NCBI GenBank assembly: GCA_027296205.1
Contig: JAPUJM010000029.1
Coordinates: forward strand, 1 to 11,522
Reading direction: 5' to 3'
DNA from: Actinomycetota bacterium
GTDB taxonomy: Bacteria > Actinomycetota > Acidimicrobiia > Spongiisociales > ZC4RG35
Length of the DNA: 11,522 bases
The translations under genes were made by a program, and so were the position numbers. Shown here one piece after another: positions 1 through 6,261 of this stretch. Within the stretch, counting starts at the first letter, position 1. Every line of letters begins with the position of its first letter. The notes below the pieces were generated by a model that saw only the letters and a program-made list of their open reading frames with translations, was not told the DNA's origin and made no database searches.

Positions 1-924
1 CCCACCGCCGGGTGCTGCACGGTCTCGGACGCAGAAGATGCCCGTCGTGTCGCCGCCGAATTGAGGATTCCGTACTACGTCCTCGACTACGTCGATGATT
101 TCAAGGATGGGGTCGTCGACCGCTTTGTTCACGACTACGCGTCGGGTCTGACCCCAAACCCCTGTATCGAGTGCAACCGGACGGTGAAATTCGACCGTCT
201 TCTACATCGTCTCGGCGATTTCGACTGTGACGTTCTGGTGACGGGACACCACGCTCGAAGCAGGGAGACCCACGGTGTCTGGCATCTTCTGCGCGGCACC
301 GACCAGGCGAAGGATCAGTCTTACGTCCTGTCGATGTTGACCCAGGTCGAGTTGTCCTCGACTCGCTTTCCCGTCGGTGAGCTCACCAAGAGGGAAGTCC
401 GCCGAATCGCGGCGGGCATGGGCATGCGCAGCGCCCATAAGCCGGAGTCGATGGACATCTGTTTTGTTGGAGACGGCGATTACCGGGGGTTTCTCGAGGA
501 GACGGCGCCCGAGGTATTCACACCCGGGCTGCTCGTCGACACCGCAGGCAACGAGATGGGCCAACACGTCGGAATCGTTGGTTTCACTGTCGGACAGCGT
601 CGTGGTCTCGGTGTCGCCGTCGGCGAGCCGCGTTTCGTGGTTCGCATCGATCCGAAGTCCTCGACCGTGGTTCTGGGGAGCCGTGACGACCTCCTGGTCT
701 CCGGCGTGGAGCTCTCCGATATCACCTGGACCGACGGCGTTCGGGGGACGGGTGACGTCATGGCGCAGTATCGGGCCCACGGCGATCCCGTTGCGGCGTC
801 GCTCGCCGGCGCAACCTTGGTGTTCGAGGAGCCTCAGATGGCGATAGCACCCGGCCAGACGGTTGCCTTCTACGACGGTGAGAGGGTGCTCGGTGGGGCG
901 CTGATCGCCTCCACGAACCGGTGA
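1..924 (+). CDS. mnmA: tRNA-specific 2-thiouridylase MnmA (5' end missing)
   Basis: The enzyme makes the 2-thiouridine at wobble position 34 of tRNA(Lys/Glu/Gln), using ATP and persulfide sulfur; it is cytosolic. The open frame runs in from the left edge with 307 residues visible. The usual length is about 360, so roughly 50 residues with the ATP-binding PP-loop (SGGVDS) lie outside the window. The visible start GCCTVSDAEDARRVAAELRI continues the family sequence, so the TTG at 61 is internal and not a start. Both catalytic cysteines are present: Cys55 of the fragment in TPNPCIECN and Cys154 in MDICFVGDGD. Their spacing of 99 residues is close to that of E. coli Cys102/Cys199. TVGQRRGLGV and the C-terminal PGQTVAFYDGERVLGG strand are also typical. 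It ends 27 bp before ligA; co-location of these two genes is common in actinobacteria. Confidence 0.96.
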   Translation, partial: PTAGCCTVSDAEDARRVAAELRIPYYVLDYVDDFKDGVVDRFVHDYASGLTPNPCIECNRTVKFDRLLHRLGDFDCDVLVTGHHARSRETHGVWHLLRGTDQAKDQSYVLSMLTQVELSSTRFPVGELTKREVRRIAAGMGMRSAHKPESMDICFVGDGDYRGFLEETAPEVFTPGLLVDTAGNEMGQHVGIVGFTVGQRRGLGVAVGEPRFVVRIDPKSSTVVLGSRDDLLVSGVELSDITWTDGVRGTGDVMAQYRAHGDPVAASLAGATLVFEEPQMAIAPGQTVAFYDGERVLGGALIASTNR

Positions 925-935
925 CACGGCGTCGG

Positions 936-941
936 TAACGT
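936..941 (+). promoter_or_regulatory. Candidate -10 element of ligA
   Basis: TAACGT fits the actinobacterial -10 pattern TAnnnT and lies 10 nt before the ligA ATG, so the predicted mRNA would have at most a 3-4 nt leader. There is no Shine-Dalgarno sequence in the mnmA-ligA gap and no recognisable -35. Read-through from mnmA remains possible. Confidence 0.45.
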
Positions 942-951
942 CGCCAGAACG

Positions 952-2979
952 ATGTCGACTGCCCGCGCGCGCATAGAGGAGCTACGCACCCTGATCAGGG
1001 TGCATGCCCACCGTTATTACATCTTGGACGACCCCGACGTCTCCGATGCAGAGTACGACTCACTGGTCAAGGAGCTTCAGGCTCTCGAGGATTCCAACCC
1101 CGATCTGGTGACGCCCGATAGCCCGACGCAGCGTGTCGGTGCCCCAATAAGTGATTTGTTCTCATCCATCCAGCATCTGCGACCACTCTTTTCGCTGGAC
1201 AACGCCGAGTCACGGGAGGATCTCGACGGTTGGGAGCAACGGATGGAGCGCCAGCTCGACAGTCCGCCCGTTTCCTATGTCTGCGAACTCAAGATCGATG
1301 GTCTGGCCGTGGTGTTGATCTATCGGGACGGTGTGCTCGACACGGGCGCTACCCGCGGGGATGGCACGACCGGAGAAGACGTCACGTCCAATCTGAGGAC
1401 CATCCAGTCGATTCCGTTGCGTCTTCTCGGTGATGATCATCCGGATGTTCTGGAGGTGCGCGGCGAGGTCTACATGCCCTATGAGGCTTTTGACGAGCTA
1501 AACCGGCTGCAGGTCGAGGAGGGCAAGCCGATGTTCGCCAACGCCCGGAACGCGGCGGCCGGCTCGGTGAGACAGAAAGACCCGGCGGCCACCGCCCGGC
1601 GGAACCTCGATGTCTGGGTCTACCAATTGGGCTTTGTCGAGGGCGGTCCGGAGTTCGAGACCCATTGGGAGACACTCGACTACATGCAGTCACTCGGCTT
1701 TCGCACCAACCCGGCGAGTCTGTCGATGGGCACTATCGACGAAGTCTTCGAATACGTGGAGAAAGCCGAGCGGGGCCGTCACGACATGCCCTATCAGACG
1801 GATGGCGTCGTCATCAAGGCCAACTCGCTGGTCGATCAGGCCCAACTCGGTTTCACGGCGAAGGCCCCGAGATGGGCGATCGCCTACAAGTTTCCACCCG
1901 AGGAACAGGTGACGACTCTCGAGGACATCTCGATCAACATTGGCCGTTCCGGGGCAGCCACCCCGTTCGCGGTTCTCGAGCCGGTGGTTGTTGGCGGAGC
2001 AACCGTGAGCTTGGCGACGTTGCACAACCAGGACCAGGTTGCTCTCAAGGACGTGCGAATCGGCGACCAGGTAATCGTTCGCCGTGCCGGCGACGTGATC
2101 CCCGAAGTGGTCGGTCCGGTCGTCTCGGCCCGCACGGGCAAAGAGAAGAAGTGGACCATGCCCGAGAAGTGCCCGTTCTGTGACAACCCGATCGTGCGCT
2201 TGGAGGGCGAGGCGGTGGCCCGGTGCACCGGTGGGTTTGAGTGCTCGTCCCGAGTCCGAGAATGGCTATTCCATTTCTCCGGCAGGGGCGGAATGGACAT
2301 CGAGCACATGGGGTATCGAACGATTGACTTGCTGCTCGCCGAGAGTCTGATCTCCGACCCGGCCGACATATTCAGCTTCGACGTCGACCAACTCCTCGAC
2401 TACCAGGGCTGGGGGGAGATCTCGGTCAACAACCTCAAAGCCGCCATCGACGCCGCCAAGGAGCGTCCGGTGGCCCGGCTGCTGACAGCACTCGGGATCA
2501 GACACGTCGGTGGAACCGTGGCAAGAAAGTTGGTCCGTGTCTTCGGTGGCATTCCTGTGTTGATGGATGCGACAGAAGAGGAGATCGCCGAAACCGAAGG
2601 CATCGGTCCGGTGATTGCCGAGGAGGTGCGGTCCTGGTCGACAGATCCTGTCAACCGCAAACTTGTGGAGAAGCTTGGCGCCGCCGGAGTGCGTCTGGTA
2701 GATGAGGTCGAGGATGATGTCATTTCCGACCTACTCGCCGGTGGTGTGTTCGTCATGTCGGGAACGGTCGAGGGCTTCACGAGAGAGGAAGCCAAGATGG
2801 CCATTGAGGCCCGGGGTGGGAAAGCCACCGGTTCGGTGTCGGGGCGGACCTCGGCCCTGGTGGTGGGGGAGTCGCCGGGTGCGTCCAAATCACGGAAAGC
2901 CGAAGAGCTCGATGTTCCCATAATCGACGCCCAAGGTTTCAGAGAGTTGTTGGAGCAAGGCCTGTCGACCCTGGGCTAG
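952..2979 (+). CDS. ligA: NAD+-dependent DNA ligase LigA
   Basis: LigA seals nicks in duplex DNA during replication and repair, using NAD+ as AMP donor. The 675 residues are full length for the family. Domains in order: Ia NAD-binding region (about 1-65, with HRYYILDDPDVSDAEYDSLV), adenylation domain with the nucleophile Lys114 in KIDG, OB fold (about 315-400), a Cys4 zinc finger at Cys407, Cys410, Cys425 and Cys431 (the E. coli finger spacing), helix-hairpin-helix repeats (about 500-580, with LGIRHVGGTVARKL and EGIGPVIAEEV), and a C-terminal BRCT domain (about 598-675). All catalytic elements are intact. The ATG at 952 is the only sensible start: it gives the standard N-terminus and no start codon lies in frame just upstream. 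The gene converges on the minus-strand gene that ends at 2991, only 11 bp away. Confidence 0.98.
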   Translation: MSTARARIEELRTLIRVHAHRYYILDDPDVSDAEYDSLVKELQALEDSNPDLVTPDSPTQRVGAPISDLFSSIQHLRPLFSLDNAESREDLDGWEQRMERQLDSPPVSYVCELKIDGLAVVLIYRDGVLDTGATRGDGTTGEDVTSNLRTIQSIPLRLLGDDHPDVLEVRGEVYMPYEAFDELNRLQVEEGKPMFANARNAAAGSVRQKDPAATARRNLDVWVYQLGFVEGGPEFETHWETLDYMQSLGFRTNPASLSMGTIDEVFEYVEKAERGRHDMPYQTDGVVIKANSLVDQAQLGFTAKAPRWAIAYKFPPEEQVTTLEDISINIGRSGAATPFAVLEPVVVGGATVSLATLHNQDQVALKDVRIGDQVIVRRAGDVIPEVVGPVVSARTGKEKKWTMPEKCPFCDNPIVRLEGEAVARCTGGFECSSRVREWLFHFSGRGGMDIEHMGYRTIDLLLAESLISDPADIFSFDVDQLLDYQGWGEISVNNLKAAIDAAKERPVARLLTALGIRHVGGTVARKLVRVFGGIPVLMDATEEEIAETEGIGPVIAEEVRSWSTDPVNRKLVEKLGAAGVRLVDEVEDDVISDLLAGGVFVMSGTVEGFTREEAKMAIEARGGKATGSVSGRTSALVVGESPGASKSRKAEELDVPIIDAQGFRELLEQGLSTLG

Positions 2980-2996
2980 TCGGCCCACCACTAGCC
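2974..2996. terminator. Inverted repeat at the ligA / Ig-like gene convergence
   Basis: GGCTAGT (2974-2980) and ACTAGCC (2990-2996) form a perfect 7-bp stem around a 9-nt loop. The arms contain the two convergent TAG stop codons, ligA's at 2977-2979 and the minus-strand gene's at 2991-2993. The position suits a two-way transcription stop. Neither side has a U-tract, so intrinsic termination is uncertain. Confidence 0.35.
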
Positions 2997-3380
2997 GATC
3001 CGAAAGGACCACTCGAACGAACCGGGGTCGGGCAGCCCGGCGTAGGTGTCCCACACGATCTGCACGGTGTGCTCTCCCGGCGTCCACTCCTGGATCGTCG
3101 GGCTGGATGCACTGGGCGCCCATCGGTAGACACCGGTGCCCTCGACAAACGTCGCATCGGAGATCGGCCAGCCGTCGACGAAGATCTCGGCGTTGTAGCC
3201 CACCTCGAGGTCGATCTCGAGGGTGGTCTGTGGTGGCACCAGGTCACCCGGCTCGGGTGACACAGATTCCAATGGTCCGGGAAGATCGATCGCAGCACCT
3301 TCCGTCGAGAAAGCGATTCCGAGTGCGATTGCAGCGATTCCGATCAAACCGAGGCCGATGTAGATCAGACGATACGGCAT
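2991..3380 (-). CDS. Small membrane-anchored protein with an Ig-like domain, function unknown
   Basis: I do not recognise a named family. The 129-residue product starts with a positively charged MPYR and a hydrophobic segment (about 5-24), which is either a signal anchor or an uncleaved signal peptide. The rest (about 36-129) should be extracytoplasmic and reads like a bacterial Ig-like beta-sandwich. It has an opening SVSPEPGDLVPPQTTLEIDL, alternating strands, NAEIFVDGWPIS, the turn WTPGEHTVQIVWDT, and a closing strand FEWSFRIG. There is no cysteine, so no lipobox. The ATG at 3380 has no Shine-Dalgarno sequence but does have a TAnnnT box 8 nt upstream. It lies 72 bp downstream of dapD on the same strand, with a hairpin in between, so it is probably transcribed separately. 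A surface or adhesive role is possible, but nothing here shows one. Confidence 0.75.
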   Translation of the reverse strand: MPYRLIYIGLGLIGIAAIALGIAFSTEGAAIDLPGPLESVSPEPGDLVPPQTTLEIDLEVGYNAEIFVDGWPISDATFVEGTGVYRWAPSASSPTIQEWTPGEHTVQIVWDTYAGLPDPGSFEWSFRIG

Positions 3381-3388
3381 TTCTGGGC

Positions 3389-3394
3389 ACCGTA
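3389..3394 (-). promoter_or_regulatory. Candidate -10 element of the Ig-like protein gene
   Basis: On the minus strand TACGGT (TAnnnT) precedes the ATG at 3380 by 8 nt, consistent with a leaderless mRNA. The intervening GCCCAGAA is not a convincing ribosome binding site, and no clear -35 is seen. Confidence 0.45.
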
Positions 3395-3428
3395 GCGATG
3401 ACCCGGCGGTGTGCAGTCAGAGGATGGC

Positions 3429-3450
3429 GACGGACCACGAGTGGCCCGTC
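3429..3450 (-). terminator. Hairpin directly after dapD
   Basis: Read on the minus strand, GACGG-g-CCAC-tc-GTGG-t-CCGTC begins 2 nt after the dapD stop codon. Outer 5-bp and inner 3-4-bp stems are separated by a single opposed mismatch (A3434/C3445 on +). It is GC-rich, compact and well placed for a terminator. It has no downstream T-run, which is often absent at actinobacterial terminators. Confidence 0.45.
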
Positions 3451-3452
3451 CA

Positions 3453-4370
3453 CTAGTTCTGGTGGAGCGCATCGTTGAGACCGCCCCAGGAACCCGATCG
3501 AGGAAGGACCTCGACAGTTCCCGTCACCGAGTTCCTTCGGAAGAGCATGTTGTCGATGCCTGACAGCTCACGGCCCTTGGCTGTCTTGCGGTCCGGAAGC
3601 GTGATGACAGTCCCGGCCGTGACATAGAGACCGGCCTCGACCACACAGTCATCTCCCAACGAGATGCCGATCCCCGAGTTGGCCCCGAGCAAACAGTTCT
3701 CGCCGATGCGGATGACCTCGCTGCCGCCCCCGGAGAGAGTGCCCATGATCGAGGCACTGCCTCCAACGTCGGTGCCATGTCCCACCACCACGCCTGAGCT
3801 GATACGGCCCTCCACCATTGATGTGCCGAGGGTCCCGGCGTTGAAGTTGACGAAGCCCTCGTGCATGACGGTCGTACCTTCACCGAGGTAGGCGCCGAGA
3901 CGAACCCGGTCGGCGTCGGCCACCCGGACCCCTGACGGGATGACGTAGTCGGTCATCCGGGGAAACTTGTCCACCGAGGTCACCGCAGGTCTCCTTCCGC
4001 CGGCGATCAGCCTGGCCCGCGTCTCGGTGAAGCCTTCGACGTCACATGGCCCCTCGCTGGTCCAAACGACGTTATTGAGCGCAGCAAAGATCCCGTCGAC
4101 ATTGATCTCGTGTGGCTTGAAAACACGGTGTGAGAGAAGATGAAGACGCAGGTAGGCGTCGGCCGGCCCCATCGGTGGCTCAGACAGGTCGTCGACAACC
4201 GTTTCCACGATGCGACGCTCGGTCCTTCGCTCGGCATCTGATCCCTCGAGACCGATCACCGCGGCGTGGTGGCTGGAAAGAGGGTCGGGATACCAGACAT
4301 CCAGGATTTTCTCGCCCGAGTATGTGGCGATCCCAACGGCTCTGGCTGTGTCGGTCACTAAGTGGGGCAC
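3453..4370 (-). CDS. dapD: 2,3,4,5-tetrahydropyridine-2,6-dicarboxylate N-succinyltransferase, actinobacterial type
   Basis: DapD transfers succinyl from succinyl-CoA to tetrahydrodipicolinate, the entry step of the succinylase branch to meso-diaminopimelate (peptidoglycan) and lysine. The 305 residues match the mycobacterial form (about 317) rather than the shorter proteobacterial one. An N-terminal domain (about 1-130, including DAYLRLHLLSHR and NNVVWTSEGPC) is followed by a left-handed beta-helix (about 135-260, including DKFPRMTDYVIPSGVRVADA, HEGFVNFNAGTLG and IMGTLSGGG). The tail reads ELSGIDNMLFRRN. Glu187 in MVEGRIS appears to correspond to the catalytic Glu199 of M. tuberculosis DapD, an offset of 12. 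The start is GTG at 4370, chosen because a -10 box lies 8 nt upstream; another in-frame GTG at 4358 is possible. It is divergent from dapE. Confidence 0.95.
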   Translation of the reverse strand: MPHLVTDTARAVGIATYSGEKILDVWYPDPLSSHHAAVIGLEGSDAERRTERRIVETVVDDLSEPPMGPADAYLRLHLLSHRVFKPHEINVDGIFAALNNVVWTSEGPCDVEGFTETRARLIAGGRRPAVTSVDKFPRMTDYVIPSGVRVADADRVRLGAYLGEGTTVMHEGFVNFNAGTLGTSMVEGRISSGVVVGHGTDVGGSASIMGTLSGGGSEVIRIGENCLLGANSGIGISLGDDCVVEAGLYVTAGTVITLPDRKTAKGRELSGIDNMLFRRNSVTGTVEVLPRSGSWGGLNDALHQN

Positions 4371-4378
4371 TCAGCGAA

Positions 4379-4384
4379 AGGGTA
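4379..4384 (-). promoter_or_regulatory. Candidate -10 element of dapD
   Basis: Minus-strand TACCCT lies 8 nt before the GTG start at 4370, predicting a leaderless transcript. It faces away from the dapE -10 box, with only 12 bp between the two hexamers, so two RNA polymerases could hardly bind at once. No good -35 is seen. Confidence 0.5.
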
Positions 4385-4396
4385 GTGGTCAGGTGT

Positions 4397-4402
4397 TACC
4401 TT
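4397..4402 (+). promoter_or_regulatory. Candidate -10 element of dapE
   Basis: TACCTT followed by 7 nt and then ATG at 4410 places the expected transcription start on the A of the start codon. This supports ATG 4410 over the in-frame TTG at 4401, which would lie inside the -10 box. No Shine-Dalgarno sequence is present. Confidence 0.5.
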
Positions 4403-4409
4403 GCCCCGG

Positions 4410-5432
4410 ATGGCAAACCTCACCGAGACTCTGGCCTGGCTGGTCGACATACCGTCGGAGACCGGCAGCGAGGCCACCATCCGAAACGCGATCGCCGATC
4501 GTCTCGACGGTGAGCCACAGACCAGGGTGAAAGACTCGCTGGTCGTGGGTGAGCCGGCGACCGGAAAAGTCGTTCTCGCGGGACACACCGACACGGTCCC
4601 GCTTCAGGGCCACGTCGGGGCGCGGATCGAAGCCGACCGGCTCTACGGACTCGGCGCCACCGACATGAAGTCGGGGCTGGCCGTGATGATCCACCTTCTC
4701 GAGGATCTGGGCACAACCAACGTCGTAGGGGTCTTCTATGCAGGTGAGGAGGGCCCGATCGAAGGCAACCAGCTGGGCGCTGTGCTCGACGCGCTCCCTG
4801 CACTGGAGGACGCCGAGGTCGGGATTGTGATGGAGCCGACCAACCTGGAGTTGCACGCCGGTTGTCAGGGGTCGGTCAACGCCACTGTCTGGTTCGAAGG
4901 TGAGGCTGCACACTCGGCTCGTCCCTGGCTCGGCACCAACGCGGTGACGAGGGCCGGGGCGTTTCTGACGATGATGGATGGGCTTCGGCCAGAGACCCAC
5001 CCGATCGAGGGTCTCGAGTTCAAAGAGGTGGTCTCGGTGACGAGGGCTTCGGGCGGGGTGGCGAACAACATCATCCCGTCGCGATTCGAGATGAATGTCA
5101 ACTACCGATTCTCGCCAGACCGATCTACCGAAGAAGCCGTGACCAGGCTTCGGGATCTGTGCAGGCCCGCCGACGGTTTCGAGGTCTTCGACTCGGCACC
5201 GGCTGCCTATCCCGAGATCAGTCATGCCTTTTTTGGTGACCTCGCCAAAACGGCAAACGCATCGATCTCCTCCAAGCAAGGCTGGACGGATGTGGCTCAA
5301 CTGGCCCAACGGGGGGTCCCCGCGGTCAACTTTGGACCGGGGGAGACAACCCTGGCACACAAGCCGGGGGAGTCGGTTCGGCTCAGTGACCTCGACTGGG
5401 CCTACGAGGCGCTGTCGTCCTTGCTCCGCTGA
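4410..5432 (+). CDS. dapE: Succinyl-diaminopimelate desuccinylase DapE (M20 metallopeptidase family)
   Basis: DapE hydrolyses N-succinyl-LL-diaminopimelate to LL-diaminopimelate and succinate, two steps after DapD. The 340 residues carry the complete di-zinc site of the M20 family: His59 and Asp61 in AGHTDT, bridging Asp85 in GATDMKSG, the general base Glu113 and ligand Glu114 in AGEEG, Glu142 in VMEPTN, and His317 in LAHKPGE near the C-terminus. The dimerisation (lid) domain runs from about 150 to 265 and includes GCQGSVNATV, AHSARPWLG (His168) and GGVANNIIPSRFEMNVNYRF. GWTDVAQLAQRGVPAVNFGP matches mycobacterial DapE, which favours this specificity over related deacetylases. The 3' end overlaps the convergent membrane-protein gene by 31 bp. 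Confidence 0.93.
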   Translation: MANLTETLAWLVDIPSETGSEATIRNAIADRLDGEPQTRVKDSLVVGEPATGKVVLAGHTDTVPLQGHVGARIEADRLYGLGATDMKSGLAVMIHLLEDLGTTNVVGVFYAGEEGPIEGNQLGAVLDALPALEDAEVGIVMEPTNLELHAGCQGSVNATVWFEGEAAHSARPWLGTNAVTRAGAFLTMMDGLRPETHPIEGLEFKEVVSVTRASGGVANNIIPSRFEMNVNYRFSPDRSTEEAVTRLRDLCRPADGFEVFDSAPAAYPEISHAFFGDLAKTANASISSKQGWTDVAQLAQRGVPAVNFGPGETTLAHKPGESVRLSDLDWAYEALSSLLR

Positions 5433-5734
5433 CGACCGAGAAACAGCCACAAGACCAACCCGACCAGGCCGGCCCAAATCAGACCGGGTCGGAAGAGAAC
5501 GGCCAGAAGACCGGCGCCGACCACCACGGTCATGAGGGTTGACGGTTTCCTCACCGCCGGCAGGACAAGTGAGACGGCGAGCAGTATCGCGCCAACCCGG
5601 ATCAGGACCCCGGCCGTTGGTGAGTTGAGGTCGTCGCTCCCCGTGAAGACGATCAGCATCCCTGCCACAGCGGCGATCGCCCCCGTCACACCGAGAGTGA
5701 GAGCAGTGCCTCGCAAGGGATTCGGGTTGGCCAC
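5402..5734 (-). CDS. Four-helix integral membrane protein, function unknown
   Basis: This 110-residue protein is not one I can name. It has four predicted membrane helices: about 11-30 (ALTLGVTGAIAAVAGMLIVF), 41-61, 66-81 and 83-100. A short polar loop (SDDLNSP) follows the first helix, and the charged C-terminus RQRSKDDSAS should face the cytoplasm. I start at GTG 5734 (MANPNPLRG), where a TAnnnT box lies 6 nt upstream. A longer reading from GTG 5788 would add 18 unremarkable residues (GRYVGWAHAFAHAYS and so on) and would place the -10 box inside the gene. The last ten codons are antisense to the end of dapE. It lies 66 bp downstream of cadI on the same strand, so read-through from cadI is possible. 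Confidence 0.72.
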   Translation of the reverse strand: MANPNPLRGTALTLGVTGAIAAVAGMLIVFTGSDDLNSPTAGVLIRVGAILLAVSLVLPAVRKPSTLMTVVVGAGLLAVLFRPGLIWAGLVGLVLWLFLGRQRSKDDSAS

Positions 5735-5740
5735 GTCAGC

Positions 5741-5746
5741 ACTGTA
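5741..5746 (-). promoter_or_regulatory. Candidate -10 element of the four-helix membrane protein
   Basis: Minus-strand TACAGT lies 6 nt before GTG 5734. The spacing fits leaderless expression and is the main argument for the shorter start. Confidence 0.4.
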
Positions 5747-5800
5747 AGCGTGCGCAAATGCATGAGCCCATCCCACGTATCTGCCCACGCTTCCGCCGAT

Positions 5801-6193
5801 TTAGCAGCAGGCGGTGTCCTTGGTGGAAATGTCGGAGTCGCCGAGGACCGTGTACCACTCCCACTCGGCGCCGTCGGGATCCTTGACCCAGACCTTGTCC
5901 TGGCGGGCGTAGCAACACTCCACTCCCAGCTCGTCCTCAGTGGTCAGGCCCTCATCGACGAGTCTACGGCTCATGGTTGCCACTTGCTCGGATCCCTCGA
6001 CTTCAACGCCCAGATGGTTCAACGTCCCGCCCTCCTCATTCTCGATGAGGACCAATTTCAGTGGAGGCTCACTGATTGCGAAGTTGGCGTATCCCTCCCG
6101 CACCTTCGCCGGCTTGGTGGAAAAGGCCTTCGAGTAGAAGGCTATGGCTTCGTCGATGTCGGAGACGTTGAGGGCTAGCTGCACTCGGCTCAT
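5801..6193 (-). CDS. cadI: CadI/ArsI-family metal- and arsenical-response protein (VOC fold)
   Basis: The 130 residues are strikingly similar to M. tuberculosis CadI (cadmium-inducible Rv2641), beginning MSRVQLALNVSD and continuing GYANFAISEPPLKLVLIE, LNHLGVEVEG and CCYARQDKVWVKDPDG. The family also includes ArsI, an Fe(II) dioxygenase that cleaves the C-As bond of trivalent organoarsenicals. VOC-type metal-ligand candidates are Gln5, His60 and Glu112. The vicinal pair Cys93-Cys94 would bind thiophilic metal or As(III), and a second pair, Cys129-Cys130, ends the protein. Organoarsenical lyase or cadmium-binding activity is therefore plausible but not decided by sequence. The ATG at 6193 is well supported by GAAAGGAA four nt upstream. 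No arsR, arsenate reductase or efflux gene lies nearby, although in M. tuberculosis cadI sits among such genes. It is divergent from gatC. Confidence 0.9.
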   Translation of the reverse strand: MSRVQLALNVSDIDEAIAFYSKAFSTKPAKVREGYANFAISEPPLKLVLIENEEGGTLNHLGVEVEGSEQVATMSRRLVDEGLTTEDELGVECCYARQDKVWVKDPDGAEWEWYTVLGDSDISTKDTACC

Positions 6194-6197
6194 GATG

Positions 6198-6260
6198 TTC
6201 CTTTCAACACGGTGAGAGCGGTTTCATATCGATATTGGTCGATGTATTGACACTTGTCAA
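6198..6260 (-). promoter_or_regulatory. cadI promoter and ribosome binding site
   Basis: On the minus strand TTGACA (6260 to 6255), a 17-nt spacer and CAATAT (6237 to 6232) form a sigma-70-type promoter with a perfect -35 and a weak -10. Transcription would start near 6225, giving a leader of about 31 nt. GAAAGGAA (6205 to 6198) is a strong Shine-Dalgarno sequence 4 nt before ATG. This differs from every other independent start in the window. A weak -10 with a strong -35 fits a regulated promoter. Confidence 0.55.
6226..6235. repeat. 10-bp palindrome over the cadI -10 region
   Basis: ATATCGATAT is a perfect palindrome overlapping the candidate cadI -10 box (6232-6237) and reaching its expected transcription start. 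It may be a second regulator site, or chance in an AT-rich patch. Confidence 0.35.
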
Positions 6261-6261
6261 T
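6246..6261. promoter_or_regulatory. Candidate operator ATTGACA-ct-TGTCAAT in the cadI-gatC gap
   Basis: This is a perfect inverted repeat with 7-bp arms and a 2-bp centre. Its right arm contains the cadI -35 hexamer (read on minus). A symmetric site of this size over a promoter suits a dimeric winged-helix repressor of the ArsR/SmtB type, the class known to control cadI- and arsI-linked genes. The assignment to that class is inference: no regulator is encoded in the window. Confidence 0.5.

Noticed and set aside
202..927. Minus-strand open frame opposite mnmA
   Set aside because: It is an antisense shadow of a clear MnmA sequence and has no recognisable motif or start context.
4401..4409. 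TTG at 4401 as the dapE start
   Set aside because: It lies inside the candidate -10 box and adds only three residues; ATG 4410 fits the promoter spacing and the family N-terminus.
4389..5477. Long minus-strand open frame (362 codons) opposite dapE
   Set aside because: It mirrors the dapE coding strand; its translation is rich in Arg, Gly, Pro and His with no domain pattern, as expected of an antisense frame in GC-rich DNA. dapE carries a complete zinc site.
5747..5800. GCGTG...CACGC arms after cadI as a terminator
   Set aside because: There are only 5 pairs across a loop of more than 30 nt, so it is not a credible hairpin.
5750..6178. Plus-strand open frame opposite cadI
   Set aside because: The minus-strand reading is a near-perfect CadI with a good ribosome binding site; the plus reading has no family features.
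6247..6252. TTGACA on the plus strand as a gatC -35
   Set aside because: No acceptable -10 lies 16-18 nt downstream (6269-6275 reads ACTCCAC), and the gatC -10 candidate is 60 nt away.
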